NCBI GenBank assembly: GCA_050013795.1
Contig: JBEKEO010000192.1
Location: forward strand, 1 to 6,060
Source: CAWHOW01 sp050013795
GTDB lineage: Bacteria; Bacteroidota; Bacteroidia; Bacteroidales; CG2-30-32-10
DNA: 6,060 nucleotides
Direction of reading: 5' to 3'
The notes under the pieces are model-generated. The model saw only the letters and a list, made by a program, of their open reading frames with translations, was not told the origin of the DNA and searched no databases. The position numbers and the translations under genes were made by a program. Positions 1 to 5,615 of this stretch are shown here, piece after piece. How positions within the stretch are numbered: position 1 is the stretch's first letter; each line of letters starts with the position of its first letter.

Positions 1-121
1 CAGGGGCTACGATGGCTACTTGTATATGTCGGAAGCTTACGCGAAGCTTAAAATAACTACCCTGATGGTGAACAAAAACACCATTCCCGCCAAGATACTG
101 CAAGAAAATGGGATTAAATAA
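1..121 (+). CDS. 3' end of an unidentified protein gene (partial)
   Basis: Only the last 39 codons are present, read from base 2 to a TAA at 119-121; the 5' part lies outside the window. The peptide begins RGYDGYLYMSEAYAKL and ends ILQENGIK. Codon choice looks coding and there are no internal stops, so I take this as a real C-terminus rather than a chance frame. I do not recognise the family: there is no catalytic motif, membrane segment or cysteine pattern in what is visible. The gene converges with the minus-strand lipoprotein gene, leaving only 21 nt between the two stop codons, so any terminator must be shared or lie inside a coding end. Function cannot be assigned from this fragment. Confidence 0.6.
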   Translation, partial: RGYDGYLYMSEAYAKLKITTLMVNKNTIPAKILQENGIK

Positions 122-142
122 GGGTTTAAGGTTGACGACTTC

Positions 143-616
143 CTATTCTTTCTTAAACGACATTAAATAACTTTTGCCGTTGTAAGTTGTTGATATTTCC
201 AATGCTTTCATTTCTAACTTTAATATTTTCCATTCACTAATTTTTCCTCCTCCTAATGGACCTATGCCAGTATAATGAAAACTGGAGGAAATAGTAGAAT
301 CAGGAGAAAAATTTACATTCATTATTGTTTCATTATCGGAAAAATTCCAATACACCAAAAATCCTTTGGTAAACACAATGTTGTACCAAAAATTGTTTGG
401 ATCTGAAATCTGTATATTCATATTACTTCCGCAACTATCAATACAAGATTGTAATGAGTCAACACCGTCAGAGGTGAAGCTAACTATCTGCCATTCGCCT
501 ACTATTCTTTTATATGGAGAACGAAAGCTAATTAAAGGACCGTCAGGGTATCTTTTTTTGCAGCCAAACGATAATGTAATGGCTAAAAGAATTAATATGC
601 AGAAAAGCTTTTTCAA
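143..616 (-). CDS. Small lipoprotein of the 'DGPxISxRS' Bacteroidota type, TTG start
   Basis: The 157-residue product has a lipoprotein signal peptide: MKK, a hydrophobic stretch at residues 4-17, and lipobox S-F-G-C with the lipidated cysteine at 19. The mature part opens KKRYPDGPLISFRSPYKRIVG followed by E-W (residues 20-42). This resembles a set of small Bacteroidota lipoproteins with a conserved DGPxISxRSxxxRxxGxW start and a likely lipocalin-like beta-barrel; that fold is inference from family memory. The rest alternates short polar and aromatic stretches, with a WKILKLEMKALEIS strand pattern near 130-143 and a CIDSC pair near 58-62. The start is TTG at 616-614: an in-frame TAA sits directly upstream and no internal ATG would keep the signal peptide. 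No acidic residues follow Cys19, so the usual Bacteroidota surface-export signal is not evident. Specific function is unknown. Confidence 0.85.
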   Translation of the reverse strand: MKKLFCILILLAITLSFGCKKRYPDGPLISFRSPYKRIVGEWQIVSFTSDGVDSLQSCIDSCGSNMNIQISDPNNFWYNIVFTKGFLVYWNFSDNETIMNVNFSPDSTISSSFHYTGIGPLGGGKISEWKILKLEMKALEISTTYNGKSYLMSFKKE

Positions 617-640
617 TTAATAGGCTTTATAATTTGTTTA

Positions 641-669
641 TAAAAGTACGAAATATCTTGGAAAGGCAA
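641..669 (-). promoter_or_regulatory. Predicted Bacteroidota promoter for the lipoprotein gene
   Basis: Read on the minus strand, TTG (669-667) is followed after exactly 18 nt by TACTTTTA (648-641). This matches the Bacteroidota consensus TTG-N(17-23)-TAnnTTTG except for the last base. Transcription would start near 635, giving a leader of about 19 nt before the TTG start codon. Position, spacing and direction all fit the gene at 143-616. Confidence 0.5.
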
Positions 670-858
670 GATAATTCATAAAAAAACGTTAGCATGGATT
701 TATAAAGATTATGTGAATGAGTTTAAAACCAACCCTCCGCAATAACAGGAAGAATAATGCGCAACGGACTGAATTACAGATGCGCACGGTAAAAGATGAA
801 CTGCTTCGGATAACGTATTTTGTTTAATTATACGCGTTAAAAGCTTAGTTTTTAAATC
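642..858. other. Gene-poor stretch left of the tandem array, with one 36-codon ORF
   Basis: No confident gene. A short plus-strand ORF at 717-827 (ATG to TAA, 36 residues) begins MSLKPTLRNNRKNNAQRTEL and ends LLRITYFV. It is basic and could form one helix, but has no promoter match or recognisable family. Another stop-to-stop frame, 644-745, lacks a start codon. TATTTTG at 816-822 is one base too short to match the TAnnTTTG promoter element. I treat the stretch as intergenic, possibly containing an eroded gene. Confidence 0.35.
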
Positions 859-1215
859 TATAGGACATCTCAAAGAAGTTATAGGACACCCTGTAGAAGT
901 TACAGGACACCCTGTAGAGTTGTGGAGGTGTCCTGTAGAATCGTGGAGTTGTCCTTTAGAGTTGTGGTGTGCACTCAACGGCTTGATAAGTGCACTCAAT
1001 GATTTGATGAGTACACTCAATGACTTGATGAGTACACTCAATGACTTGATGAGTACACTCAATGACTTTATGAGTATACTCAATGACTTGATGAGCATAC
1101 TCAATGATTTGATGAGTACACTCAATGATTTGATGAGTATACTCAATGACTTGTTGAGTACACTCAACGACTTGGTAAGTACACTTGAAGACTTAATAAG
1201 TGCACTTATTAAATC
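859..1215. repeat. Tandem array of 17 units of exactly 21 bp, each with a short dyad
   Basis: The array divides without a single insertion or deletion into 17 units of 21 bp (859-879, 880-900 and so on to 1195-1215). Units 8-10 (1006-1068) are identical to one another. Units 11-16 differ from them at a few bases, and divergence grows towards both ends. Units 1-3 contain AGGACA, units 4-5 contain TGTCC, and units 6-17 share a GAGTxxACTC-like core. In most central units the core is TGAGT-AC-ACTCA. Both strands are open through the whole array: the plus strand reads as (LNDLMST)n and the minus strand as (LIKSLSV)n, so heptad 'proteins' appear on each strand. With no good start signals on either side, I call it a minisatellite-like DNA repeat rather than a gene. 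Its role is unknown. Confidence 0.92.
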
Positions 1216-1433
1216 ATAGCCTCCACTTATGGAAGCAATAAATAAACTTACAGGCTTGTTATGTGAATTTTAGTGAAAATGTGCTGCTGACAAAGGATGG
1301 AACGGATAAGATTACGATAGTAATGCTGCCGACGAAGATTGGGATCATTGCGGCTTAAGAAAGCAGGCATAAGGCAGCAAGCAGGATGCAGGTGTCAGGA
1401 TGAAAAGGGAGTTGATAAAATATAAATTTAAAC
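1216..1433. other. Gene-poor stretch right of the tandem array, possible gene remnant
   Basis: No confident gene. The plus-strand frame 1263-1358 (GTG to TAA, 31 residues, including LLTKDGTDKITIVMLPTK) looks protein-like. ATG 1229 opens a different frame (MEAINKLTGLLCEF, stop at 1271-1273) that would join it through a one-base shift, so this may be a decayed gene end. From 1363 to 1402 the sequence is a degenerate GCAGG/CAGGATG-rich run (CAGGATG at 1382-1388 and again at 1396-1402) of a kind often seen between genes. No RNA gene or mobile-element end is visible. Confidence 0.35.
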
Positions 1434-1457
1434 GCTGCTGAAGAAGCGGCATTTTTT
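1434..1457 (+). terminator. Probable intrinsic terminator
   Basis: GCTGCT (1434-1439) pairs with AGCGGC (1445-1450) through six base pairs, one of them G-U, around a 5-nt GAAGA loop. The stem is followed by A and six T (1452-1457). The stem is short but the layout is typical. It would end any plus-strand transcript coming from the repeat region. Its T tract supplies the -33 TTG of the next promoter, so it insulates the gene at 1505. Confidence 0.55.
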
Positions 1458-1485
1458 GTTATATAAATAAAGCGTAGTATCTTTG
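1456..1485 (+). promoter_or_regulatory. Predicted Bacteroidota promoter for the HNH_repeat-type gene
   Basis: TTG (1456-1458), a 19-nt spacer, then TATCTTTG (1478-1485) is a full match to the TTG-N(17-23)-TAnnTTTG pattern. The expected start near 1491 leaves a leader of only about 14 nt before the ATG at 1505, which has no Shine-Dalgarno sequence. Confidence 0.7.
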
Positions 1486-1504
1486 TAATGATAAACATTT
1501 AATT

Positions 1505-2068
1505 ATGGAACAAAGTTATGGTGAAGATATTTTAAAAAGCCTCAGTAAATCAGAGAAAAAGCCTGACACACCCCCTTACAAGCCCAACATTAAAGAAGAG
1601 GATACACCTCACTCATATCTTTATTATATTCGTTTAGGCAATTCAGGCAATGAACAGGAAACGGTTGTGCATGTTCCATTCAGAAAAAGAGGCATTAATA
1701 AAAAATATTCCGATAAGTATTTACTAAACCACCTGAAAAAAATAGCAATACAACTCGGACGAACACCTACCGCACGTTACATCAATGAAGAAGGAATTGT
1801 AAAAGCTACAGCATATATTACACGTTTCGGAAGTTTCACTGAAGCTGTAAAAAAAGCCGGGCTTGCGCCCACTAAAACAGTGAATCTCCCAAAATATTCC
1901 GATAAGTATCTGCTAAACCACCTGAAGAAATTATCAAAACAACTCGGACGAACACCTTCTGCACGTTACATCAATAAAGAAGGAATTGTAAACGTTGCAA
2001 CATATTTTAAACGTTTCGGAAGTTTCAATGAAGCTGTAAAAAAAGCCGGGCTTGTTCCCAATAAATGA
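1505..2068 (+). CDS. Protein with two homing-endonuclease-associated (HNH_repeat-type) repeats, no nuclease domain
   Basis: The 187-residue product has a charged, proline-rich N-terminus (1-35), a short segment around SYLYYIRLGN and TVVHVPF (37-58), and two near-identical repeats at residues 66-122 and 129-185. Each repeat reads KYSDKYLLNHLKK, then QLGRTPxARYIN, EGI, and RFGSFxEAVKKAGL. The LGRTP...FGSF.EAv..AGL pattern matches the homing endonuclease associated repeat (Pfam HNH_repeat, from memory), a small helical module thought to bind DNA and usually linked to HNH or other homing nucleases. No HNH, GIY-YIG or LAGLIDADG motif is present, so this is probably a DNA-binding protein only; that role is inference. 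The repeats differ at about 18 of 168 bases, pointing to a recent duplication. The gene has its own promoter and lies 133 nt upstream of clpB in the same direction, with no clear terminator between them. Confidence 0.85.
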   Translation: MEQSYGEDILKSLSKSEKKPDTPPYKPNIKEEDTPHSYLYYIRLGNSGNEQETVVHVPFRKRGINKKYSDKYLLNHLKKIAIQLGRTPTARYINEEGIVKATAYITRFGSFTEAVKKAGLAPTKTVNLPKYSDKYLLNHLKKLSKQLGRTPSARYINKEGIVNVATYFKRFGSFNEAVKKAGLVPNK

Positions 2069-2201
2069 GTAATTCTCCTGGTTAATACTTGACAAAAAGT
2101 CACTCCCCTCCTTCCCTATTATGCCAATATTACCATAAAAACATGCTTTTCATTTAATGGTTCTTAATTTGATGATGATGTTTTTCAGAAAATAATCAAC
2201 T

Positions 2202-4811
2202 ATGAACTTAGATAATTTTACCATTAAATCGCAGGAAGCTATACAGAAAGCACAGGAGATAGCTTTCGGCTACAATCACCAGGCCATTGAGACAGGCCAC
2301 CTGCTTAAAGCTATACTTGCCGTAGACGAGAATGTTACGCCTTATCTTTTAAAGAAACTCAATGTAAACCTGAATAATGTTGAAACAGTTCTAAACAGGA
2401 TAATCGAAGGCTATGCCAAGGTTACGGGCAGCGCGCAGTACCTGTCACCCAAGGCAAACCAGGTGATACAAAAAGCCAATACCTATTTAAAGGAGTTCGG
2501 CGATGAGTTTATTTCCATTGAACATTTGCTGCTTGCCATACTTTCGGCAGGCGATGATGTTTCCAACATGCTGAAGGATGCCGGCGTAAATGAAAAGGAT
2601 CTGAAAGCCGCTATTAAAGACCTGCGCAAAGGCTCAAAAGTAAATACACAGTCGTCGGATGAAACATATCATGCACTGAACAAATATGCCATTAACCTGA
2701 ACGAGATGGCTGCTACAGGCAAGCTTGATCCCGTTATCGTCAGGGTTGACGAGATAAGAAGGATATTGCAGATACTTTCAAGAAGGACAAAGAACAACCC
2801 TATATTGATAGGTGAACCGGGTGTGGGTAAAACAGCCATAGCCGAAGGATTGGCACACCGTATTGTGAAAGGCGATGTCCCCGAAAATCTCAAAAGTAAG
2901 AAAGTCTTCTCTCTCGATATGGGCGCCCTGATTGCAGGAGCCAAATACAAAGGCGAGTTTGAAGAACGATTGAAAGCAGTTATTAAAGAAGTGGTCAATT
3001 CTGACGGAGAGATCATTCTTTTCATTGACGAGATACATACACTTGTGGGAGCAGGTGCTTCCGAAGGTGCAATGGATGCTGCCAACATACTGAAGCCTGC
3101 TTTGGCAAGAGGTGAGTTGAGAGCTATAGGTGCTACAACACTAAAAGAATACCAGAAATATTTTGAAAAAGACAAAGCCCTTGAACGCCGTTTCCAGATA
3201 GTAATGGTGGATGAACCGGATAAGGATGATTCTATCTCTATCCTTCGTGGACTGAAGGAAAGATACGAAACCCACCACAAGGTAAGGATTAAGGATGAAG
3301 CCATTATTGCAGCAGTCGAGCTGTCGCAGCGCTATATTACCGATCGTTTCCTGCCCGATAAAGCTATCGATCTTATTGATGAAGCCGCATCAAAGCTAAG
3401 GCTTGAGATAAACTCAGTGCCTGAAGAACTGGACGAAATTGAGCGCCGAATAAGGCAGCTTGAAATTGAGCGCGAAGCGATCAAGAGAGAGAATGATAAA
3501 GTAAAACTTAATGAACTGAATGAAACCCTTGCCAACCTGAATGACGATAGGAATCGTGTCAAATCAAGGTGGCAGGCTGAAAAGGAGGTAGTGGACGGCA
3601 TTCAGAAAAAGAAGACCGACATTGAACAATATAAGTTCGAGGCAGAGCAGGCAGAACGTTCTGGCGATTACGGCAAGGTGGCCGAATTGCGCTACGGGCG
3701 TATAAAAGAAGCCGAAACTGCCCTTGAAGTATTGCATAAAAAATTACAGGATATTCAGGTTGATTCCGCTTTAATTAAAGAAGAAGTTGATACGGAAGAT
3801 ATAGCTGAAGTGGTTTCCAAGTGGACAGGTATCCCTGTAAGTAAGATGCTTCAAAGCGAGAAAGAAAAATTATTGCATCTTGAAGAAGAACTGCATAAAC
3901 GCGTGGTCGGGCAGGATGAAGCCATAGAAGCTATTTCTGATGCTATCAGGAGAAGCAGGGCCGGATTGCAGGATGTAAAGCGTCCGATAGGCTCATTTAT
4001 CTTTCTTGGCACCACAGGTGTTGGAAAGACTGAATTGGCAAAGGCCCTTGCAGAATTCCTCTTCGACAATGAAGCGGCTTTAGTTAGAATTGATATGAGC
4101 GAGTACCAGGAAAGGCACACTGTATCAAGACTTATAGGCGCACCTCCGGGATACGTGGGATATGAAGAAAGCGGTCAGCTAACTGAAGCCGTTCGTCGCA
4201 AACCTTATTCGGTAGTGCTGCTTGATGAAATTGAAAAAGCGCATCCTGATGTATTCAATATCCTTTTACAGGTGCTTGATGAAGGAAGGCTTACCGACAA
4301 CAAGGGCAGGACAGCAGATTTCAAGAATACCATCATCATCATGACATCCAATATCGGGTCGCATATCATACATGAAAAACTGGAAAACCTTAATGAGTAT
4401 AATCGCGATGCTATGATAGCGGAGACTAGAAAAGAGCTTTATAATCTGCTTAGGAAAACCATACCTCCTGAATTCCTTAACCGTATTGACGAGATCATCA
4501 TGTTCAACCCGCTTACAAGAAATGAGATTTCCAAGATCGTAGGAATACAATTGGATAGTGTAAAACAGCATTTGGCTGAAAGTGGCATTAAGCTTAGCAT
4601 TGCACCTGATGCCATTGAATGGATAGCGCAACTTGGTTTCGATCCACAACTGGGTGCACGACCTCTGAAAAGGGTAATTCAACGCAAAGTACTGAACGAA
4701 CTTTCAAAGATGATACTATCAGGAGAGGTGCATCGTGAAACCGAGATAGTACTTGATTTTATTGACGATAAGCTTGTTTTCTTTAATAAAACTAAACCCA
4801 GTAATAAGTAA
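2202..4811 (+). CDS. clpB: ATP-dependent chaperone ClpB (Hsp100 disaggregase)
   Basis: ClpB is a cytoplasmic hexameric AAA+ machine that pulls polypeptides out of aggregates together with DnaK/DnaJ/GrpE. This 869-residue copy is full length (E. coli has 857). In order: a Clp_N double repeat (about 1-145); AAA-1 with Walker A GEPGVGKT (204-211), pore-loop KYKG with Tyr249, Walker B FIDE (Glu277) and arginine pair 329/330; the ClpB-specific coiled-coil middle domain (about 405-525, rich in E, K, R and L), which separates it from ClpA and ClpX; AAA-2 with Walker A GTTGVGKT (603-610), pore-loop GYVG with Tyr651, Walker B LLDE (Glu676), NRIDE Arg761 and sensor-2 GARPLKR (Arg820). The more usual AAA-2 Walker A has Pro at the second position; I recall Thr as common in Bacteroidota. 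Start ATG gives the typical MNLDNFTIKSQEA. I see no CIRCE element and no convincing promoter in the 133-nt upstream gap. No terminator follows until 5008. Confidence 0.98.
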   Translation: MNLDNFTIKSQEAIQKAQEIAFGYNHQAIETGHLLKAILAVDENVTPYLLKKLNVNLNNVETVLNRIIEGYAKVTGSAQYLSPKANQVIQKANTYLKEFGDEFISIEHLLLAILSAGDDVSNMLKDAGVNEKDLKAAIKDLRKGSKVNTQSSDETYHALNKYAINLNEMAATGKLDPVIVRVDEIRRILQILSRRTKNNPILIGEPGVGKTAIAEGLAHRIVKGDVPENLKSKKVFSLDMGALIAGAKYKGEFEERLKAVIKEVVNSDGEIILFIDEIHTLVGAGASEGAMDAANILKPALARGELRAIGATTLKEYQKYFEKDKALERRFQIVMVDEPDKDDSISILRGLKERYETHHKVRIKDEAIIAAVELSQRYITDRFLPDKAIDLIDEAASKLRLEINSVPEELDEIERRIRQLEIEREAIKRENDKVKLNELNETLANLNDDRNRVKSRWQAEKEVVDGIQKKKTDIEQYKFEAEQAERSGDYGKVAELRYGRIKEAETALEVLHKKLQDIQVDSALIKEEVDTEDIAEVVSKWTGIPVSKMLQSEKEKLLHLEEELHKRVVGQDEAIEAISDAIRRSRAGLQDVKRPIGSFIFLGTTGVGKTELAKALAEFLFDNEAALVRIDMSEYQERHTVSRLIGAPPGYVGYEESGQLTEAVRRKPYSVVLLDEIEKAHPDVFNILLQVLDEGRLTDNKGRTADFKNTIIIMTSNIGSHIIHEKLENLNEYNRDAMIAETRKELYNLLRKTIPPEFLNRIDEIIMFNPLTRNEISKIVGIQLDSVKQHLAESGIKLSIAPDAIEWIAQLGFDPQLGARPLKRVIQRKVLNELSKMILSGEVHRETEIVLDFIDDKLVFFNKTKPSNK

Positions 4812-4875
4812 TAGCACTTAATTTAAGCAATAACATTAAGTAGTATCATCAATAAAATTTTGCGGAACATACGAA

Positions 4876-4906
4876 TTGTTTCAGCTTTCAGATAGCTGTA
4901 TCTTTG
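4876..4906 (+). promoter_or_regulatory. Strong predicted Bacteroidota promoter in the clpB-PAS intergenic region
   Basis: TTG (4876-4878), a 20-nt spacer and TATCTTTG (4899-4906) fit the Bacteroidota consensus fully; the expected start is near 4912. The -7 box is embedded in alternating inverted repeats: AGATA (4890-4894) with TATCT (4899-4903), and GTATCT (4898-4903) with AGATAC (4911-4916). This could be an operator. It lies about 200 nt upstream of the PAS start codon, with a terminator in between. Confidence 0.65.
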
Positions 4907-4911
4907 TTACA

Positions 4912-5045
4912 GATACTTCATAATTGTTTGTTTGCTGTTCTTTGGGTTTATGGGTTTTACCTTCAAACAGTACAATAAATTTGATTGTTTAGTTTTTTTA
5001 GTTTGTTCAATGGGTTCTAATAAAATAGAACCCATTGTTTTTTTT
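4912..5045 (+). ncRNA. Candidate structured small RNA or attenuator leader of about 130 nt
   Basis: The segment is bounded by a consensus promoter (4876-4906) and a very strong terminator (5008-5045). It has no ORF of note. Bases 4917-4939 can pair imperfectly with 4966-4984: CTGTT with AACAG at the tip (4935-4939 with 4966-4970), then pairs interrupted by small bulges down to AATT/AATT and TCA/TGA. The apical loop (4940-4965) holds GGGTTTA (4944-4950) and GGGTTTTA (4952-4959), both resembling the left arm of the terminator stem. It may be a free sRNA, or the 5' leader of the PAS gene with termination control. I do not recognise an Rfam family; a 6S-like RNA is possible but the fold is not a clear match. 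Confidence 0.4.
5008..5045 (+). terminator. Strong intrinsic terminator
   Basis: CAATGGGTTCTA (5008-5019) and TAGAACCCATTG (5026-5037) form a perfect 12-bp stem with a 6-nt ATAAAA loop, followed by eight T (5038-5045). It acts on plus-strand transcripts only, because the other side lacks a matching T run. It would stop both clpB read-through and any RNA started at about 4912, and it sits 58 nt upstream of the PAS gene start. Confidence 0.92.
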
Positions 5046-5103
5046 ATGCTTACTCCAGATAATTTCTTATTATTGCAGAAGAAATCCTAACGAACATTAA
5101 CCC

Positions 5104-5451
5104 ATGAAACCTTTAGTATATAAGTGGCAGGACGGTTTTCCTTCCAACATTATTGTTTGTGATAAAGAGGGCGATATCCTTTACATGAATAAACAAGCGC
5201 AAAAAGCCTATGCAAAAGACGGTGGTGCAAAGCTGATAGGGAAAAACCTTTTAGACTGCCATACTGAGCCCGCAAAGACTAAGCTAAAAAAATTGCTACA
5301 GTCGGGAAAAGCCAATTCATATACTATTGAGAAGAACGGGATAAAAAAGTTCATTCATCAGTCTCCATGGTTCGTTGATGGCGAGCTTAAAGGACTGATT
5401 GAGTTTTCTATTGAGATTCCATTCGATATGCCGCATTTCAAAAGGAGTTAA
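5104..5451 (+). CDS. Single-domain PAS protein
   Basis: The 115-residue product is essentially one PAS fold. FPSNIIVCDKEGDILYMNKQA (12-32) is the classic first strands and helix, followed by GKNLLDCHTEPAKTKLKKLL (46-65), then strands YTIEKNGIKKFIHQSPWF and GELKGLIEFSIEIP. No output domain (kinase, cyclase, HTH) and no signal peptide are present, so it is a soluble stand-alone sensor or adaptor. The L-D-C-H segment (Cys52-His53) followed by E-P resembles PAS domains in DUF438-type proteins, where a CHP motif is common. Cys and His there could bind a cofactor, but that is speculation. The ATG has no Shine-Dalgarno sequence. Transcription must either pass the terminator at 5008-5045 or begin within the 58 nt after it, where I find only a weak match (TATTATTG at 5069-5076). 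Confidence 0.8.
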   Translation: MKPLVYKWQDGFPSNIIVCDKEGDILYMNKQAQKAYAKDGGAKLIGKNLLDCHTEPAKTKLKKLLQSGKANSYTIEKNGIKKFIHQSPWFVDGELKGLIEFSIEIPFDMPHFKRS

Positions 5452-5573
5452 AGCATAAACATTCTGTTTGGCTCTCTGTTGTTCCGCTTTCGCTTGTCTG
5501 CAAAAGAGTACGCAGGAATAATCACTACTCTGAAATAATTGATCTTCGTTTCAAATGTTTCATTATTTCCTTT

Positions 5574-5581
5574 TATTTTTG
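5574..5581 (+). promoter_or_regulatory. -7 element for the DUF3352-like gene
   Basis: TATTTTTG is a perfect TAnnTTTG element. It predicts a start near 5588, about 28 nt upstream of the ATG at 5616. A clear -33 TTG at normal spacing is missing; the nearest candidate is the TTTC around 5550. Confidence 0.5.
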
Positions 5582-5615
5582 TACATAAGTTTTCCTTCAT
5601 TAATCCAAATCATAC

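Noticed and set aside
124..158. GTTTAAG/CTTAAAC inverted repeat between the convergent genes as a terminator
   Set aside because: Seven AT-rich pairs with a 21-nt loop and no T run; too weak.
709..1167. Minus-strand 152-residue ORF with LIKSLSV repeats
   Set aside because: It starts at a TTG inside the tandem array, has no promoter match, and its frame is open only because 21-bp units lack stops; the tail outside the repeat resembles nothing.
859..1215. CRISPR array
   Set aside because: Units are contiguous 21-bp repeats with no unique spacers, and no cas gene is present.
920..1219. Plus-strand 99-residue ORF with LNDLMST repeats
   Set aside because: TTG start inside the array, same repeat-driven open frame as the opposite strand, no promoter; reported as a repeat and discussed as a finding instead.
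1259..1348. Minus-strand 29-residue hydrophobic ORF (MIPIFVGSITIVIL...) as a type I toxin-like peptide
   Set aside because: No promoter, no antisense RNA signals and no family match; likely chance in an unassigned stretch.
2089..2122. TTGACA...TATTAT as a sigma-70-type clpB promoter
   Set aside because: The spacer is 22 nt, too long, and the other promoters here follow the Bacteroidota TAnnTTTG pattern.
2164..2171. TTAATTTG as the clpB -7 element
   Set aside because: One mismatch in the key TA and no TTG at suitable spacing.
2669..4682. Several minus-strand ORFs inside clpB
   Set aside because: Shadows of the clpB reading frame, with no start signals or family features.
5452..5538. Open frame continuing after the PAS stop codon (28 codons) as a read-through extension
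   Set aside because: The peptide has no PAS-like or other recognisable character and the PAS fold is complete before the stop.
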